From NCBI GenBank assembly GCA_964523575.1, contig CAZGAV010000045.1, forward strand, positions 1 to 27,572: 27,572 nt of DNA, written 5' to 3'. The first letter of the stretch is position 1; every line of letters starts with the position of its first letter. Positions 6,931 through 17,283 of the stretch are shown piece after piece. The position numbers were made by a program, and so were the translations under genes. Source of the DNA: DAOUTW01 sp964523575. Its GTDB lineage: Bacteria; Zixibacteria; MSB-5A5; GN15; JAAZOE01. A model generated the notes under the pieces. It saw only the letters and a list, made by a program, of their open reading frames with translations, had not been told where the DNA came from and made no database searches.

Positions 6931-6961
6931 AAAAAAAGCCCGCCATCCCGGCGGGCTTTTT
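6931..6961. terminator. Bidirectional terminator between yjbQ and the S9 peptidase
   Basis: Seven A, then AGCCCGCC / GGCGGGCT with loop ATCCC, then five T. It serves the convergent genes on both strands. Confidence 0.9.
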
Positions 6962-6984
6962 CCATTTCAGCAATGTCTTCGAGG

Positions 6985-8910
6985 CTATTTCTTTTTCAGG
7001 TATTTGTTGAAGAACTCGACCATTTTACGGTAGAAAATCAGCCGGTTTTTCAATTTGCCGATGCCATGTCCCTCATCGGGGAAAATCAGCGATTCCACCA
7101 CGCCGCCTTTGGCCTGAATTGCCTTGATTATCTGGCGCGCCTCGCCGACCGGCACCCGGGGATCGTTTTCACCGTGGACCACCAGTAACGGCGTTTCGAT
7201 CAGACCGGCCTTATGGATCGGGGAGATTGACTCCAGGAAGGGCTTGTCGGTCAGGGGACCGTATTCGGCCTCGCGGAGGTAGCGGCGATACTCGGAGGTG
7301 TTTTCGAGGAAACTAACGAAATTGACGATGCCGACTTCCTCGATGGCGGCCGAGAAAAAGGCCGGGTATTCGGTGATGGCGGCCATGACCATATATCCGC
7401 CGTAACTGCCGCCTTTGATCCCGATCATGCCCTGCTCGGTATAGCCGTTTTCGATAAGCCAGTCGGCTCCGGCTTTCATGTCCTTGACGGATTTGAGGCG
7501 GTTCTTATAATTGTCCATGGCCAGGTAGTCCTTGCCGTACCCCTCGGAGCCGCGGACGTTGGGGGCGAAAATTCCGAAACCGTTGAGCATCAGGTATTGG
7601 AAGTGACGGTTGAAGAAGGGCCGGAACTGACCCTCGGGGCCGCCGTGGATATCCATAATAAAGGGAATCGGGCCGCCTTTATAATCGGCCGGGAGGTAGA
7701 TAAAGCCGGGAATCTCGAGGCTATCGAACGACTTGTACTTGATGAGCTTCGGTTCGGTGAACAGCTTGGGATCGATACCGGCGTAGGTCGAATGGGTCAG
7801 TTTCTTGAGATCTTTGGTATTCCAGTCCCAACTCCAGACATCGGTTGTCTGCGTGGCCGAATTAAAGGTCAGAACCATGCGGGAGGAATTGGAAAAAGAG
7901 ACGCCTCCCCAGATGCCGTCCATGGCCGGTGTCGGCAGAGTCTTTCCCGATTCGACGTCGGCCAGGTGAAGGCGGGCGTAGCCGTCCTCATTGACGACCC
8001 AGGCCATGACCTTGCGGTCGGGCGTCATATTGATACCTTCGACATCCCAATGGGTGTCGGGGTCCATGAAGGTGATCTTCTTGGTGGCGATATCGAGGAC
8101 GGCGCGCAGGGAGAAACCCTGCTCGTTGTCGTTGCTGGTGATATACAGTTTGGAGCCGTCGGCGGAGAAGAGACCGCCGTCATAGGCAACATCGCCTTCG
8201 TGGGGCGTCAGGTGTTCGGTGGCGCCGGTCTCGACGTCATATAGATAAAGGTCGCTGTTGACGTTGGAGGAAGCATAGTAATAAACCAGTTTCTTGCCGT
8301 CGAGGGAGATACTGGCCCATCCGTTCCAGTCTTCGGTATCGAGCAGTTTTTCATATTTGCCGGAAGCCACATCCATCCGGTAGAGCTTGAAATCCTTCAT
8401 ATTCTCCATGTTGGAACGGAAATATATGGATTTATCGTCGCGGCTCCAGACCACGGACCCGAATTGGACCTTGGACGAATCGGTGAGCTGGCGGGTCCGG
8501 CCGGTGTAGGTATCGACCAGATTGAGCTGGGATTGTTCGGAACCGCCGACCGAGGCTCCGACAATGGCCAAATCGGAGGAATTCGACAGGACGTACCAAT
8601 CGATGCCGTCGGGGAACATGGTCAACTGATACGGCCAGCCGTCTTCGGTCAGGCGATATAGCTGGGTGACGCCGGTGAAACCGGTTTCAAAGAAAACGCG
8701 ATGCCCGTCCCGGGAGATGTCGGGGACGGAAGTCCAGCCGATTTGCATGAAGGTTTCGATATCGGGGATATAAGGACCGGCGCCAAAATAGGCGGACAGG
8801 TCCGGAGAGGTTTTTTCGCCTGAGGCGTAGTCAACTTCCTTAGTTATGCCGCAACCGATAAACAGGACAATCGATAAGGCGACAGTAAAAACGAGGAATG
8901 ATTTTTTCAA
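6985..8910 (-). CDS. S9-family serine peptidase, lipoprotein
   Basis: 641 aa from a TTG start. Residues 1-20 end in a lipobox (LFIGC, lipidated C20). Residues ~45-375 form a WD40/TolB-like beta-propeller with repeated DG.K.(I/L)Y strands. The C-terminal alpha/beta-hydrolase domain (~390-641) holds catalytic S502 in GGSYGGYM, D583 in HGENDPRVP and H615 in DEGHGIG, plus the oxyanion-region HGGPEGQ. It is a dipeptidyl-/acylaminoacyl-peptidase-type exopeptidase, probably cleaving small peptides at the cell surface or in the periplasm. TTG 8910 is chosen because GGAGGT lies just upstream (8919-8914) and because the promoter -10 (8950-8945) overlaps the other in-frame TTG at 8946. It is monocistronic. 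Confidence 0.92.
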   Translation of the reverse strand: MKKSFLVFTVALSIVLFIGCGITKEVDYASGEKTSPDLSAYFGAGPYIPDIETFMQIGWTSVPDISRDGHRVFFETGFTGVTQLYRLTEDGWPYQLTMFPDGIDWYVLSNSSDLAIVGASVGGSEQSQLNLVDTYTGRTRQLTDSSKVQFGSVVWSRDDKSIYFRSNMENMKDFKLYRMDVASGKYEKLLDTEDWNGWASISLDGKKLVYYYASSNVNSDLYLYDVETGATEHLTPHEGDVAYDGGLFSADGSKLYITSNDNEQGFSLRAVLDIATKKITFMDPDTHWDVEGINMTPDRKVMAWVVNEDGYARLHLADVESGKTLPTPAMDGIWGGVSFSNSSRMVLTFNSATQTTDVWSWDWNTKDLKKLTHSTYAGIDPKLFTEPKLIKYKSFDSLEIPGFIYLPADYKGGPIPFIMDIHGGPEGQFRPFFNRHFQYLMLNGFGIFAPNVRGSEGYGKDYLAMDNYKNRLKSVKDMKAGADWLIENGYTEQGMIGIKGGSYGGYMVMAAITEYPAFFSAAIEEVGIVNFVSFLENTSEYRRYLREAEYGPLTDKPFLESISPIHKAGLIETPLLVVHGENDPRVPVGEARQIIKAIQAKGGVVESLIFPDEGHGIGKLKNRLIFYRKMVEFFNKYLKKK

Positions 8911-8944
8911 GTGACCTCCATAGTTTTTCTTTCTTAACCCGGGC

Positions 8945-8973
8945 AATGTATCACAAAACCGGAATCAAGTCAA
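8945..8973 (-). promoter_or_regulatory. Promoter of the S9 peptidase gene
   Basis: On the minus strand TTGACT (8973-8968), a 17-nt spacer and TACATT (8950-8945). Transcription should start near 8938, about 28 nt before the TTG start. Confidence 0.75.
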
Positions 8974-9088
8974 GGTCGTCCGGGCGGCGTCCGGTTAATC
9001 GGATAGACGCGTGGACAATCCTTAATGATTTAAACTAATTACGATGAGGGGCGATCAAGGTTGCATGAAAGAAAGACGGGGGGAACCG

Positions 9089-9120
9089 GGAAAGAAGGGC
9101 CTAACGTATCGGAAAGGCCC
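9089..9120 (-). terminator. Probable terminator of the zinc-ribbon/TPR gene
   Basis: On the minus strand GGGCCT (9120-9115) pairs with AGGCCC (9102-9097), followed by TTCTTTC. The 6-bp stem has a 12-nt loop and an interrupted T-run, so it is weaker than the other terminators here. It begins 12 nt after the stop codon of the 9132-11267 gene. Confidence 0.5.
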
Positions 9121-9131
9121 GGCGTTTTACT

Positions 9132-11267
9132 TCAAGGGCGCTCGTATTCACCGACGATGCGAAGAATGGCGTCGAATCGGGGATTCTCCTTGAAGGCCTG
9201 CTGCTGATCCTCGGAAACGTTGACCTTGAATTCCCCGTAGGTCTTCTTGACTTTCCCGAAGTCATCGCGGGCGAAATAGTTGAGCATCAGATAATGATAG
9301 ACGGCGGCGCTTTGCGGGTTGAGGTCGCGGGCTTTGCGCAGTTTTTTGTCGGCTTCCTTGTTGTTGCCCATGGCGAAATATATTTTCCCCAGCTCGAAAT
9401 TGCCCCGGTAATTTTCGCTATCGATTTTGACGGCCTTTTTAAAGTCCTCGAGAGCTTTGTCGCGGTCGTCGAGACGCTGATAGAGATCGCCGCGATTGAT
9501 ATAAGCGATGACCGATTCGTTGTTGATACTGATGGCCTTATTGAAGGCTGACATGGCCGATTGGGTGCGTTTCTGCGAAACATATATTTCGCCGGCCCTG
9601 ATATAGTCGGCTTCGGCCTCGGCGTTCTGGCCCCCGGCCAGGTAGGCTTCGGCGCGATTGATATGGGCATCGGCCATCGAAGGTTTGAGCTTGATCGCCT
9701 CGGTGAAATCACTGATGGCCGCGGCCATATTTCCATCGGCCAGCATCGTTTTCCCTGATTGGTAGAAGTCGTCCGCCGAATAGGTGGTCTGCTCCGGTTC
9801 GGCCTGGACTTTTTCCAGATTGACCGATAGGGTATAGGTCTCATTGGGATTGAGGCTGATGGTTCCAGTCCAGGCCTTGTAACCGCTTTTGCTCACTTTC
9901 ACCTTATGCTTGCCGGGCCCGAGTTTCTTGTAGGTCATATTGCCCATTCCGAGCGTTTCGCCGTTGACGATCAGTTTGGCGTCGTCGACGTTGGCGCGCA
10001 GTTTGAGGGCGGAATATTCCTTCTTATTCCCGGTCGGTTGGCTGGCGACCTGCTTTTTTTCATCGGGAACCGGCGGCACATTCCGGGCGGCGTTATTCCG
10101 CCCTGTCTGGGTCGAGGCCTGAGGCCGTGAAGATTTGGCCGTCACCGCCTCCTGCGCATTTTCAGTCGATAAAGACAGCAAAGTAATCTGATCATTGGCC
10201 ACGGAGATATTATCGGCGCCGACACGCCCGTCGGGGAGAGTGTAGCGAATGGCATAAACCCCGGTCGGGACATTGTCGAAACGGAAGAAACCGATGGCGT
10301 CGGAAACGACTTTTTTGCCCGATTCCGGCAGAGAAATTTCCGCGCCGCCAATAAGCGGCTGACCGTTATCGTCAAGAATGACGCCGATAATGGAACCGCT
10401 TCCAGGTAGGGTGGGCGAGATAAACTGTTTGCCGATAAGGAAAAGCAGCAAAACCACCAGCACCGAGAACACGCCGATGGTGTACTGCGGCTTGATCTTT
10501 TTCGGCTTAAGCACATAGTGACGATCATCGATCACCATATCCTCGCCGTTGGTCGGGTGAATAGGGCCGGTGAGCTGAATGAAATTCTTATGGAAATAGG
10601 CCACCCGCCGGTTAGGAGCGGCTTTGGGAATCTCCAATGGTATCGAATTCTTTTGGTTCTCGGGCGCCGGTGCGGCCACGGGAACCGACGGTTCCGGAAC
10701 GGCCTTTTCCTGAGGCGGATCTTCCGGGGGGGGAGTGTCTTTTCTCCGAAGCGAAGGGCCCTCTCCGGACTTGGATAGATCATGGATGATGGATGAAGCG
10801 TCATGGGCCGAGACATACTCCGAATCGCCGTTAAGGAGGTTGGAGCGAATATTGTTTACCTGCTCGTCCGATAACTTCTTGATACCCCCGGTATCATCCG
10901 GCGATTTGGTGTAATCCACGTCTTCTTCGTCCTCATCGCCCTCGTCCGGAGGAGCGGGCGGAGGCGGCGTCGGTCGGACCGGCTCGGCTTCGGCTGTTTC
11001 CTCCTCATCACCCTGGGGCTGGCAGAGCAAATCTCCGGGATCACATATTTGCAGATTATCGTCTTCGTTACGGGCCGGTTGGGGAATATGGATGCCGGAA
11101 TTGTCGTTTTCAGCGCCGGGAGCGTCTTCCCGATTGGAGGGAGGGGGAGAATCCGGTTCTCCGGTTTCGTCCTCCGAGGCCGCGTTTTCCAACGGAGCCC
11201 CGCAATTCGGGCAGACGGAGGTCGAACTATCGACCACCTGAAATTTGCAAATACTACAAAAAACCAA
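9132..11267 (-). CDS. Zinc-ribbon / TM / PEGA / TPR membrane protein
   Basis: 711 aa. Order of parts: N-terminal zinc ribbon (C4-x2-C7 ... C19-x2-C22); long acidic, Pro-rich disordered region (~30-215); one transmembrane helix (~262-280); a carboxypeptidase-regulatory-like beta domain (~292-366, GSIIGVILDDNGQPLIGGAE...GFFRFDNVPTG); a Ser/Thr/Asn-rich linker; a PEGA domain (~418-486, LIVNGETLG...GPGKHKVKVSKSGYKAW); and about five TPR units (~497-680). The topology would put the zinc ribbon and acidic region in the cytoplasm and the PEGA/TPR part outside. Each part suggests protein interaction; no enzyme is seen. The start is TTG 11267, with AAGGAG at 11278-11273. No ATG is available near it, and the zinc ribbon begins at residue 4. 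Function is unknown; a sensor or assembly scaffold is possible. Confidence 0.85.
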   Translation of the reverse strand: MVFCSICKFQVVDSSTSVCPNCGAPLENAASEDETGEPDSPPPSNREDAPGAENDNSGIHIPQPARNEDDNLQICDPGDLLCQPQGDEEETAEAEPVRPTPPPPAPPDEGDEDEEDVDYTKSPDDTGGIKKLSDEQVNNIRSNLLNGDSEYVSAHDASSIIHDLSKSGEGPSLRRKDTPPPEDPPQEKAVPEPSVPVAAPAPENQKNSIPLEIPKAAPNRRVAYFHKNFIQLTGPIHPTNGEDMVIDDRHYVLKPKKIKPQYTIGVFSVLVVLLLFLIGKQFISPTLPGSGSIIGVILDDNGQPLIGGAEISLPESGKKVVSDAIGFFRFDNVPTGVYAIRYTLPDGRVGADNISVANDQITLLSLSTENAQEAVTAKSSRPQASTQTGRNNAARNVPPVPDEKKQVASQPTGNKKEYSALKLRANVDDAKLIVNGETLGMGNMTYKKLGPGKHKVKVSKSGYKAWTGTISLNPNETYTLSVNLEKVQAEPEQTTYSADDFYQSGKTMLADGNMAAAISDFTEAIKLKPSMADAHINRAEAYLAGGQNAEAEADYIRAGEIYVSQKRTQSAMSAFNKAISINNESVIAYINRGDLYQRLDDRDKALEDFKKAVKIDSENYRGNFELGKIYFAMGNNKEADKKLRKARDLNPQSAAVYHYLMLNYFARDDFGKVKKTYGEFKVNVSEDQQQAFKENPRFDAILRIVGEYERP

Positions 11268-11406
11268 GAATACTCCTTGTTTTAAATATTTCTACTAAAC
11301 AATTTATCGGCTTTCCAGTCTTATTCTTGAATGAAACCGACGGATAAAAAGCGCATCAATTTGCATGAGAATCAAAAGCTTAGAGCTTTTTTAGATAAAA
11401 AACGCC

Positions 11407-11435
11407 TTGACATTATCGGGTGCAGAGGATAAATT
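11407..11435 (+). promoter_or_regulatory. Promoter of the first tandem lipoprotein gene
   Basis: TTGACA (11407-11412), a 17-nt spacer, TAAATT (11430-11435), the same elements as at 420-448. Transcription is predicted to start near 11442, which excludes the upstream in-frame GTG at 11420. A small AAAGCT-tag-AGCTTT hairpin lies just upstream. Confidence 0.7.
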
Positions 11436-11479
11436 GCGGGTTCAGATTTTTGGACCTATATGTCCTGGAGGAATTAAGG

Positions 11480-12940
11480 ATGAGATTCAGTTTTAGGAAT
11501 ATCGTGCTGACACTGGTGGTTTGCGGCGGTCTCATTTTCGCCTGGGGGTGTACGCAACATAAGGATGTCGTTCAGCCGCAGACGTCTTCGACCATTACTC
11601 TTACTCCCGCATATTTGCCGGAATTGGATACTCTCTACGTTTACCAATTATGGATGGTCAAAGTCCCGAACAGCGGCGATGATTATACCGCCTCCGGGGC
11701 CGAATTCACGTCGTTGATGAAATTCACCTGGGATAACGCCAGCTACCATTTCCTGGATATGAGCGGCAACGTCCTCCCCAATTCCATTGAACTGCCCGAA
11801 TCCTGGTTCGCCTATGACTATATAGTTATCAGCGTCGAAAATAAAAACGACGCCGCGCCGAACGATCCCTCCGGGGTATATATCCTGGCCGATCAGGTCA
11901 TCGACCAGAATATCCGACCGATTGTGATGAAATTTCCGGCCAGCCAGTTTCTGGCCACCGGTTTCTATTTTGTCGGAACGCCGACCAACGACACCACCTA
12001 CTATGATCTGGCCGCCGACAGTCTGGTCCGGGTTTCAACTGAGGAGCAGAAAGGCGTCTGGATCTGTTCGCGGTATTTAACTGAGCGCAATTTGCATGAT
12101 ACCCTGGCCGTTCTTTCGGTCGATACCGGCATGGTCGTCGATACCTTCGATACCGTCGGTAAATACGATCCCGATACCATCAATGTTATCTGGCCGCCGG
12201 ATTCGATGTGGACGATTTTGGTCGATACCGTGGTTTTCGGTTACGATACCCTCCAACACCGGCGGATCGATATCTCATGGGAAGTGATTTACGATACCGT
12301 TTACAATTACAACCTGTTCATCGATTACAATATCGACAGTATGACGACGGTGGCGTATCCCTATCCTCTGGGACGAATTCCCTATTATGAATATTCCGGA
12401 CCGCTCGACGGTCTGGCCGATATCAGCGCCTATGGCTGGCGCTATAACGCCTGGGTAATGCTGGAGCAGCCGACGCCCGATACCGGCGAGGGGGCCGACC
12501 TGTCGAATACGGGCATGGATTTATCGCCCATGATACCCTTCGGGGACGGACGGCAGGAGGCCTTTACGGGTATGAATACCTGGGGCGTACTGCCTCTGGG
12601 AGCCTTCGATTCGCCCATCGGACCCGATCTCTCGAATCCCTATATCGACAATCGTGAAGTGCCGCAATTTCCGGGTGAGGATTTCGTCAAAAACGCCTCG
12701 CCCCGGTTTGACAATCTCAATCTCTGGCGCGTCGCCGATCACCGCTGGGGTTCGGTCATAATCGGGATGGAGCCGATTCCGACCAACGTCGATGCCGATC
12801 CGAATACCAATTTCCCGCTGTTTGTCCTGAGCGCGGATTTGCCTAATGGCAATACGGCGGCGTCAAGACAGGTACAGGTGTTCCACAACTGGACCCAGTT
12901 CCTGCCCGAGATCGCTATCAGCGTGGAAATGCATGATTAA
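11480..12940 (+). CDS. Conserved lipoprotein, first of a tandem pair
   Basis: 486 aa. The signal sequence ends in a plausible lipobox (AWGC, lipidated C24), so it is a surface or periplasmic lipoprotein. ATG 11480 has GGAGGA at 11467-11472. The protein has two related halves. The first holds YVYQLWMVK ... FDYIVISVENKNDAAP-like strands (TSLMKFTWD, WFAYDYIVISVENKN, PSGVYIL). The second holds YNAWVMLEQ ... WGVLPLGAFD ... VIIGMEPIPTNVD ... NFPLFVLS. The Y..W..., G-x-F and ..VE...PSG.... order recalls the extracytoplasmic domain of anti-sigma-K factors, but this is a weak resemblance. It is about as long as, and clearly paralogous to, the gene at 13178-14647, sharing NREVPQFPGEDFV.NASPRF and the HNWTQFLP ending. 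Function is unknown. Confidence 0.85.
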   Translation: MRFSFRNIVLTLVVCGGLIFAWGCTQHKDVVQPQTSSTITLTPAYLPELDTLYVYQLWMVKVPNSGDDYTASGAEFTSLMKFTWDNASYHFLDMSGNVLPNSIELPESWFAYDYIVISVENKNDAAPNDPSGVYILADQVIDQNIRPIVMKFPASQFLATGFYFVGTPTNDTTYYDLAADSLVRVSTEEQKGVWICSRYLTERNLHDTLAVLSVDTGMVVDTFDTVGKYDPDTINVIWPPDSMWTILVDTVVFGYDTLQHRRIDISWEVIYDTVYNYNLFIDYNIDSMTTVAYPYPLGRIPYYEYSGPLDGLADISAYGWRYNAWVMLEQPTPDTGEGADLSNTGMDLSPMIPFGDGRQEAFTGMNTWGVLPLGAFDSPIGPDLSNPYIDNREVPQFPGEDFVKNASPRFDNLNLWRVADHRWGSVIIGMEPIPTNVDADPNTNFPLFVLSADLPNGNTAASRQVQVFHNWTQFLPEIAISVEMHD

Positions 12941-12964
12941 ATCATAGATTGTTCGAATTTTAAG

Positions 12965-12996
12965 GGCCGGCATCGGTTGATGCCGGCCTTTTTTTT
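12965..12996 (+). terminator. Terminator after the first tandem lipoprotein
   Basis: GGCCGGCAT / ATGCCGGCC with loop CGGTTG, followed by eight T. It is preceded by TTCGAATTTTAAGG, which recurs before the terminator of the second paralog. Confidence 0.92.
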
Positions 12997-13067
12997 ACCC
13001 GGTATATGCTGAAATTGAGATAACCCGACGACCGGATAAAATTGCACAAAAATAATCGGCAACAGTC

Positions 13068-13096
13068 TTGATTACAGGCGCTGGAGCAATCAGAAT
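13068..13096 (+). promoter_or_regulatory. Candidate promoter of the second tandem lipoprotein
   Basis: TTGATT (13068-13073), a 17-nt spacer, CAGAAT (13091-13096). Both boxes are imperfect. A separate promoter is expected because a strong terminator separates the two paralogs. Confidence 0.45.
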
Positions 13097-13177
13097 CCCC
13101 TCTATTTGAAATGGCTGAAAATCGCGAATCGGTGGTCGGGATCGCCGGATCGGCCAGGTTTTCAGGAGGAGGGGAAG

Positions 13178-14647
13178 ATGCATCAACGTTTCAGACATAT
13201 GACCGGCCGGGTCATGATTTCTTTATTCATAGTACTGATTATCGTGGGATGTTCTCAGCATGATAATGTCGCGATACCGCAGGATCGGGTTACGATTTCC
13301 CTGAAGCCGTATTATCTGCCGGAACTCGATACGTTGTTCGTTTACGAATTATGGATGGTGCAGGCCGGGGAGGGCCACGATTTTACCTCGGCGACGAGTT
13401 ATACTTCGCTGGCCAGGTTCACCTGGGATTATGCTATCGGACGCTTTCGTAATGTTGACGGGACGGCTCGGGAGAATACTTTCGATGTTCCGGGGGGCTG
13501 GTCCGATTATGATTTCATCGCGCTGACGGTGGAGAATCGTCATGACCTAGAGCCTCAGGTCCCATCCGGCGTGTTTATGCTGGTCGATGAGGTCGTCGAT
13601 CCGGCGACGCGCCCGGTCACGCTTAAGTTTCCCGCCGATTTGTTTGCAGTCACCGGATTTTATTTCGTAGCATCGCCCACCGATGATACTTCCTATTATG
13701 ATGCCGCCGGCGACAGCGTCGTGCGCTATTCGGTCAATGAGGGCAAGGGATTGTGGCTATGCACGCGATCTTTCACGGAACAGCCCGGCAATGTCCAGGA
13801 TACGCTGGGACTCAAGCCCGATTCCTACGGCAACGACAGCGTTTACTATGACATAAGCCCGGAATTGGGCACCGGGGACGTCATTTATGAACCGGACCTG
13901 ATCGGCATCGTACATCCGCCCGGCGGGTGGCCGTCGGTAGTTGAGACCGATACCGTGATCCTCGGTTATGATTCTATTTTCGATCACCGGCGAGTCGAGT
14001 TCATCTTTATCGATACCGTCGATACCAATAACAACTATACCCTGCGGGTGGAATACGACACTCTGCCGAGCCGGACATATGGTTATTACACTTATGAAAA
14101 ATCGCTGGAGGAATTGCCCGATATCAAACCTTACGGCTGGCGGTATAACGGCTGGGTTATTCTGGAAGAACCGGTTCCGGGCGGGGCTGATGATAATTCG
14201 GGGTTGCAACTGGCTCCCGTAACGCCCTTTGGCGACGGCCGGCTGGAAAGATTCGTCGGCAAGAATTCCTGGGGAGCGCTGGCGCTGGGGGCTTTCGACG
14301 ATCCCGGCCGGCCGGATCCGGACAATGCTTATATCAGCAACCGGGAAGTGCCGCAATTTCCGGGTGAGGACTTCGTCGAAAATGCCTCGCCCCGGTTCGA
14401 CAACCTGAACCTCAGGCGCATCGCCGACCATAGCTGGGGTTTTATCGTGGTTGGTATGGAACCCGATCCCGCCCGCCTGAACCTGCCCGACGGGATCAAT
14501 TTCCCCCTGTTTATCCTGAGCGGTGAACTTCCCAATGGCGATATTTCGGCTTATCATAACGATGACCCCAATGACGATGTCCGGGCTTTTCACAATTGGA
14601 CGCAATTTCTTCCCCGGATCGAGGTCGGCGTGGAAATACACGATTAG
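13178..14647 (+). CDS. Conserved lipoprotein, second of a tandem pair
   Basis: 489 aa. ATG 13178 follows GGAGGAGGGGAAG; the longer frame to 13106 would lack an N-terminal signal. The signal ends in a lipobox (IVGC, lipidated C25). It is a paralog of the protein at 11480-12940 along its whole length: LPELDTLFVYELWMVQ, GFYFVASPTDDTSYYDAAGD, DIKPYGWRYNGWVILEEP, NREVPQFPGEDFVENASPRF and FHNWTQFLPRIEVGVEIHD all have close counterparts. The middle (about 210-300) is the most diverged part. It has the same internal two-half arrangement, with Y..W and V.VE/GME motifs. Function is unknown; presence as a pair suggests duplication followed by divergence. A long antisense frame over it (13757-14659) is a shadow. 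Confidence 0.87.
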   Translation: MHQRFRHMTGRVMISLFIVLIIVGCSQHDNVAIPQDRVTISLKPYYLPELDTLFVYELWMVQAGEGHDFTSATSYTSLARFTWDYAIGRFRNVDGTARENTFDVPGGWSDYDFIALTVENRHDLEPQVPSGVFMLVDEVVDPATRPVTLKFPADLFAVTGFYFVASPTDDTSYYDAAGDSVVRYSVNEGKGLWLCTRSFTEQPGNVQDTLGLKPDSYGNDSVYYDISPELGTGDVIYEPDLIGIVHPPGGWPSVVETDTVILGYDSIFDHRRVEFIFIDTVDTNNNYTLRVEYDTLPSRTYGYYTYEKSLEELPDIKPYGWRYNGWVILEEPVPGGADDNSGLQLAPVTPFGDGRLERFVGKNSWGALALGAFDDPGRPDPDNAYISNREVPQFPGEDFVENASPRFDNLNLRRIADHSWGFIVVGMEPDPARLNLPDGINFPLFILSGELPNGDISAYHNDDPNDDVRAFHNWTQFLPRIEVGVEIHD

Positions 14648-14668
14648 GCGATAGGTCATTCGAATTTT

Positions 14669-14703
14669 AAGGCCAGCATGGATTTATGCCGGTCTTTTTA
14701 TTT
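14669..14703 (+). terminator. Terminator after the second tandem lipoprotein
   Basis: AAGGCCAGCAT / ATGCCGGTCTT, with one mismatch and one wobble, followed by five T. It is homologous to the terminator at 12965-12996, including the preceding TTCGAATTTTAAGG. Confidence 0.82.
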
Positions 14704-14734
14704 GCGGGAGGGGGTGAATATCTGCGGTAATGGC

Positions 14735-14763
14735 TTGCCTTTTGTTTGAAGTTCTATTATATT
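14735..14763 (+). promoter_or_regulatory. Promoter of the membrane pyrophosphatase gene
   Basis: TTGCCT (14735-14740), a 17-nt spacer, TATATT (14758-14763). It predicts a start near 14770 and a leader of about 55 nt. Confidence 0.6.
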
Positions 14764-14824
14764 CGCGACTTAATTTTGGGATGTATGCAGTGTAGGTTTG
14801 TGTCAATAATCTGGAGGGAGACTC

Positions 14825-16828
<2,004 letters not shown>

Positions 16829-16849
16829 ATGAACGAATTATCGCATTAG

Positions 16850-16879
16850 GCAGGCCCGTATCGCCGGGCCTGCTTTTTT
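16850..16879 (+). terminator. Terminator after the pyrophosphatase gene
   Basis: GCAGGCCCG / CGGGCCTGC with a 6-nt loop, followed by six T, starting 21 nt after the stop. Confidence 0.92.
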
Positions 16880-16918
16880 ATTGTCGCGCCGAGAATATTC
16901 TTTTGGTCTTTTTTGCCG

Positions 16919-16948
16919 TTGAATAAATCATACCTATTGATGTATAAT
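16919..16948 (+). promoter_or_regulatory. Promoter upstream of the gap-truncated gene
   Basis: TTGAAT (16919-16924), an 18-nt spacer and a perfect TATAAT (16943-16948). The start is predicted near 16955, just ahead of the small ORF at 16969. Confidence 0.65.
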
Positions 16949-16968
16949 AACAAAGCCACGGAGGCACG

Positions 16969-17022
16969 ATGTCGTATATTTTTGAAACAATCACCCGGCG
17001 GTGCCGTCTAATTAAAATGTGA
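16969..17022 (+). CDS. Possible 17-aa leader peptide
   Basis: ATG 16969 follows GGAGG (16960-16964) by 4 nt and sits about 14 nt after the predicted transcription start. It reads MSYIFETITRRCRLIKM and stops at TGA 17020-17022. It ends 24 nt before the start codon of the next gene. The position and good ribosome-binding site suit a translated leader, but the peptide has no runs of one amino acid that would indicate attenuation. It may be chance. Confidence 0.3.
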   Translation: MSYIFETITRRCRLIKM

Positions 17023-17046
17023 TGCGCGGTTGATGAGGAGGGTGCG

Positions 17047-17156
17047 ATGAATTCGGATCAAAATGCAGGATTAGAAGGTGACCTGACAACGAGTACGACC
17101 ACCGGCGAAAGCAGTATCTGGAAAATCATGATCGGCGTTTTTACCAGCCCGACCGA
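17047..17156 (+). CDS. N-terminus of a possible Yip1-family membrane protein, cut by assembly gap
   Basis: ATG 17047 has GAGGAGGG 6 nt upstream. 36 residues are visible before the N-gap: a Thr/Ser-rich, hydrophilic start, then SSIWKIMIGVFTSPT. A segment like IGVFTSP near the N-terminus is typical of bacterial Yip1-domain proteins, which are multi-pass membrane proteins of unclear role. So little is present that this is only a suggestion. The rest of the gene is missing. Confidence 0.5.
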
Positions 17157-17256
17157 NNNNNNNNNNNNNNNNNNNNNNNNNNNNNNNNNNNNNNNNNNNN
17201 NNNNNNNNNNNNNNNNNNNNNNNNNNNNNNNNNNNNNNNNNNNNNNNNNNNNNNNN
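17157..17256. other. Assembly gap of 100 N
   Basis: Exactly 100 N, a conventional placeholder, so the true length is unknown. Gene order across it (a possible Yip1-like N-terminus on the left, the end of another frame on the right) suggests that more than 100 bp is missing. Confidence 0.98.
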
Positions 17257-17283
17257 GCCGGAGTGGAAATAACGTTTTTCTAA
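17257..17283 (+). CDS. C-terminal end of a gene entering from the gap
   Basis: Only AGVEITFF then TAA (17281-17283) is visible. If this frame is right, the alternation of residues and the terminal Phe recall the last strand of an outer-membrane beta-barrel. The fragment is too short to prove it. It need not belong to the gene left of the gap. Confidence 0.3.
   Translation, partial: AGVEITFF

Noticed and set aside
8911..8946. TTG at 8946 as start of the S9 peptidase
   Set aside because: It lies within the -10 element of the gene's promoter; TTG 8910 follows a Shine-Dalgarno and begins the signal sequence.
13757..14659. 300-aa antisense open frame over the second lipoprotein
   Set aside because: The plus-strand gene has a signal peptide, lipobox, ribosome-binding site and a clear paralog; the antisense frame has none of these.
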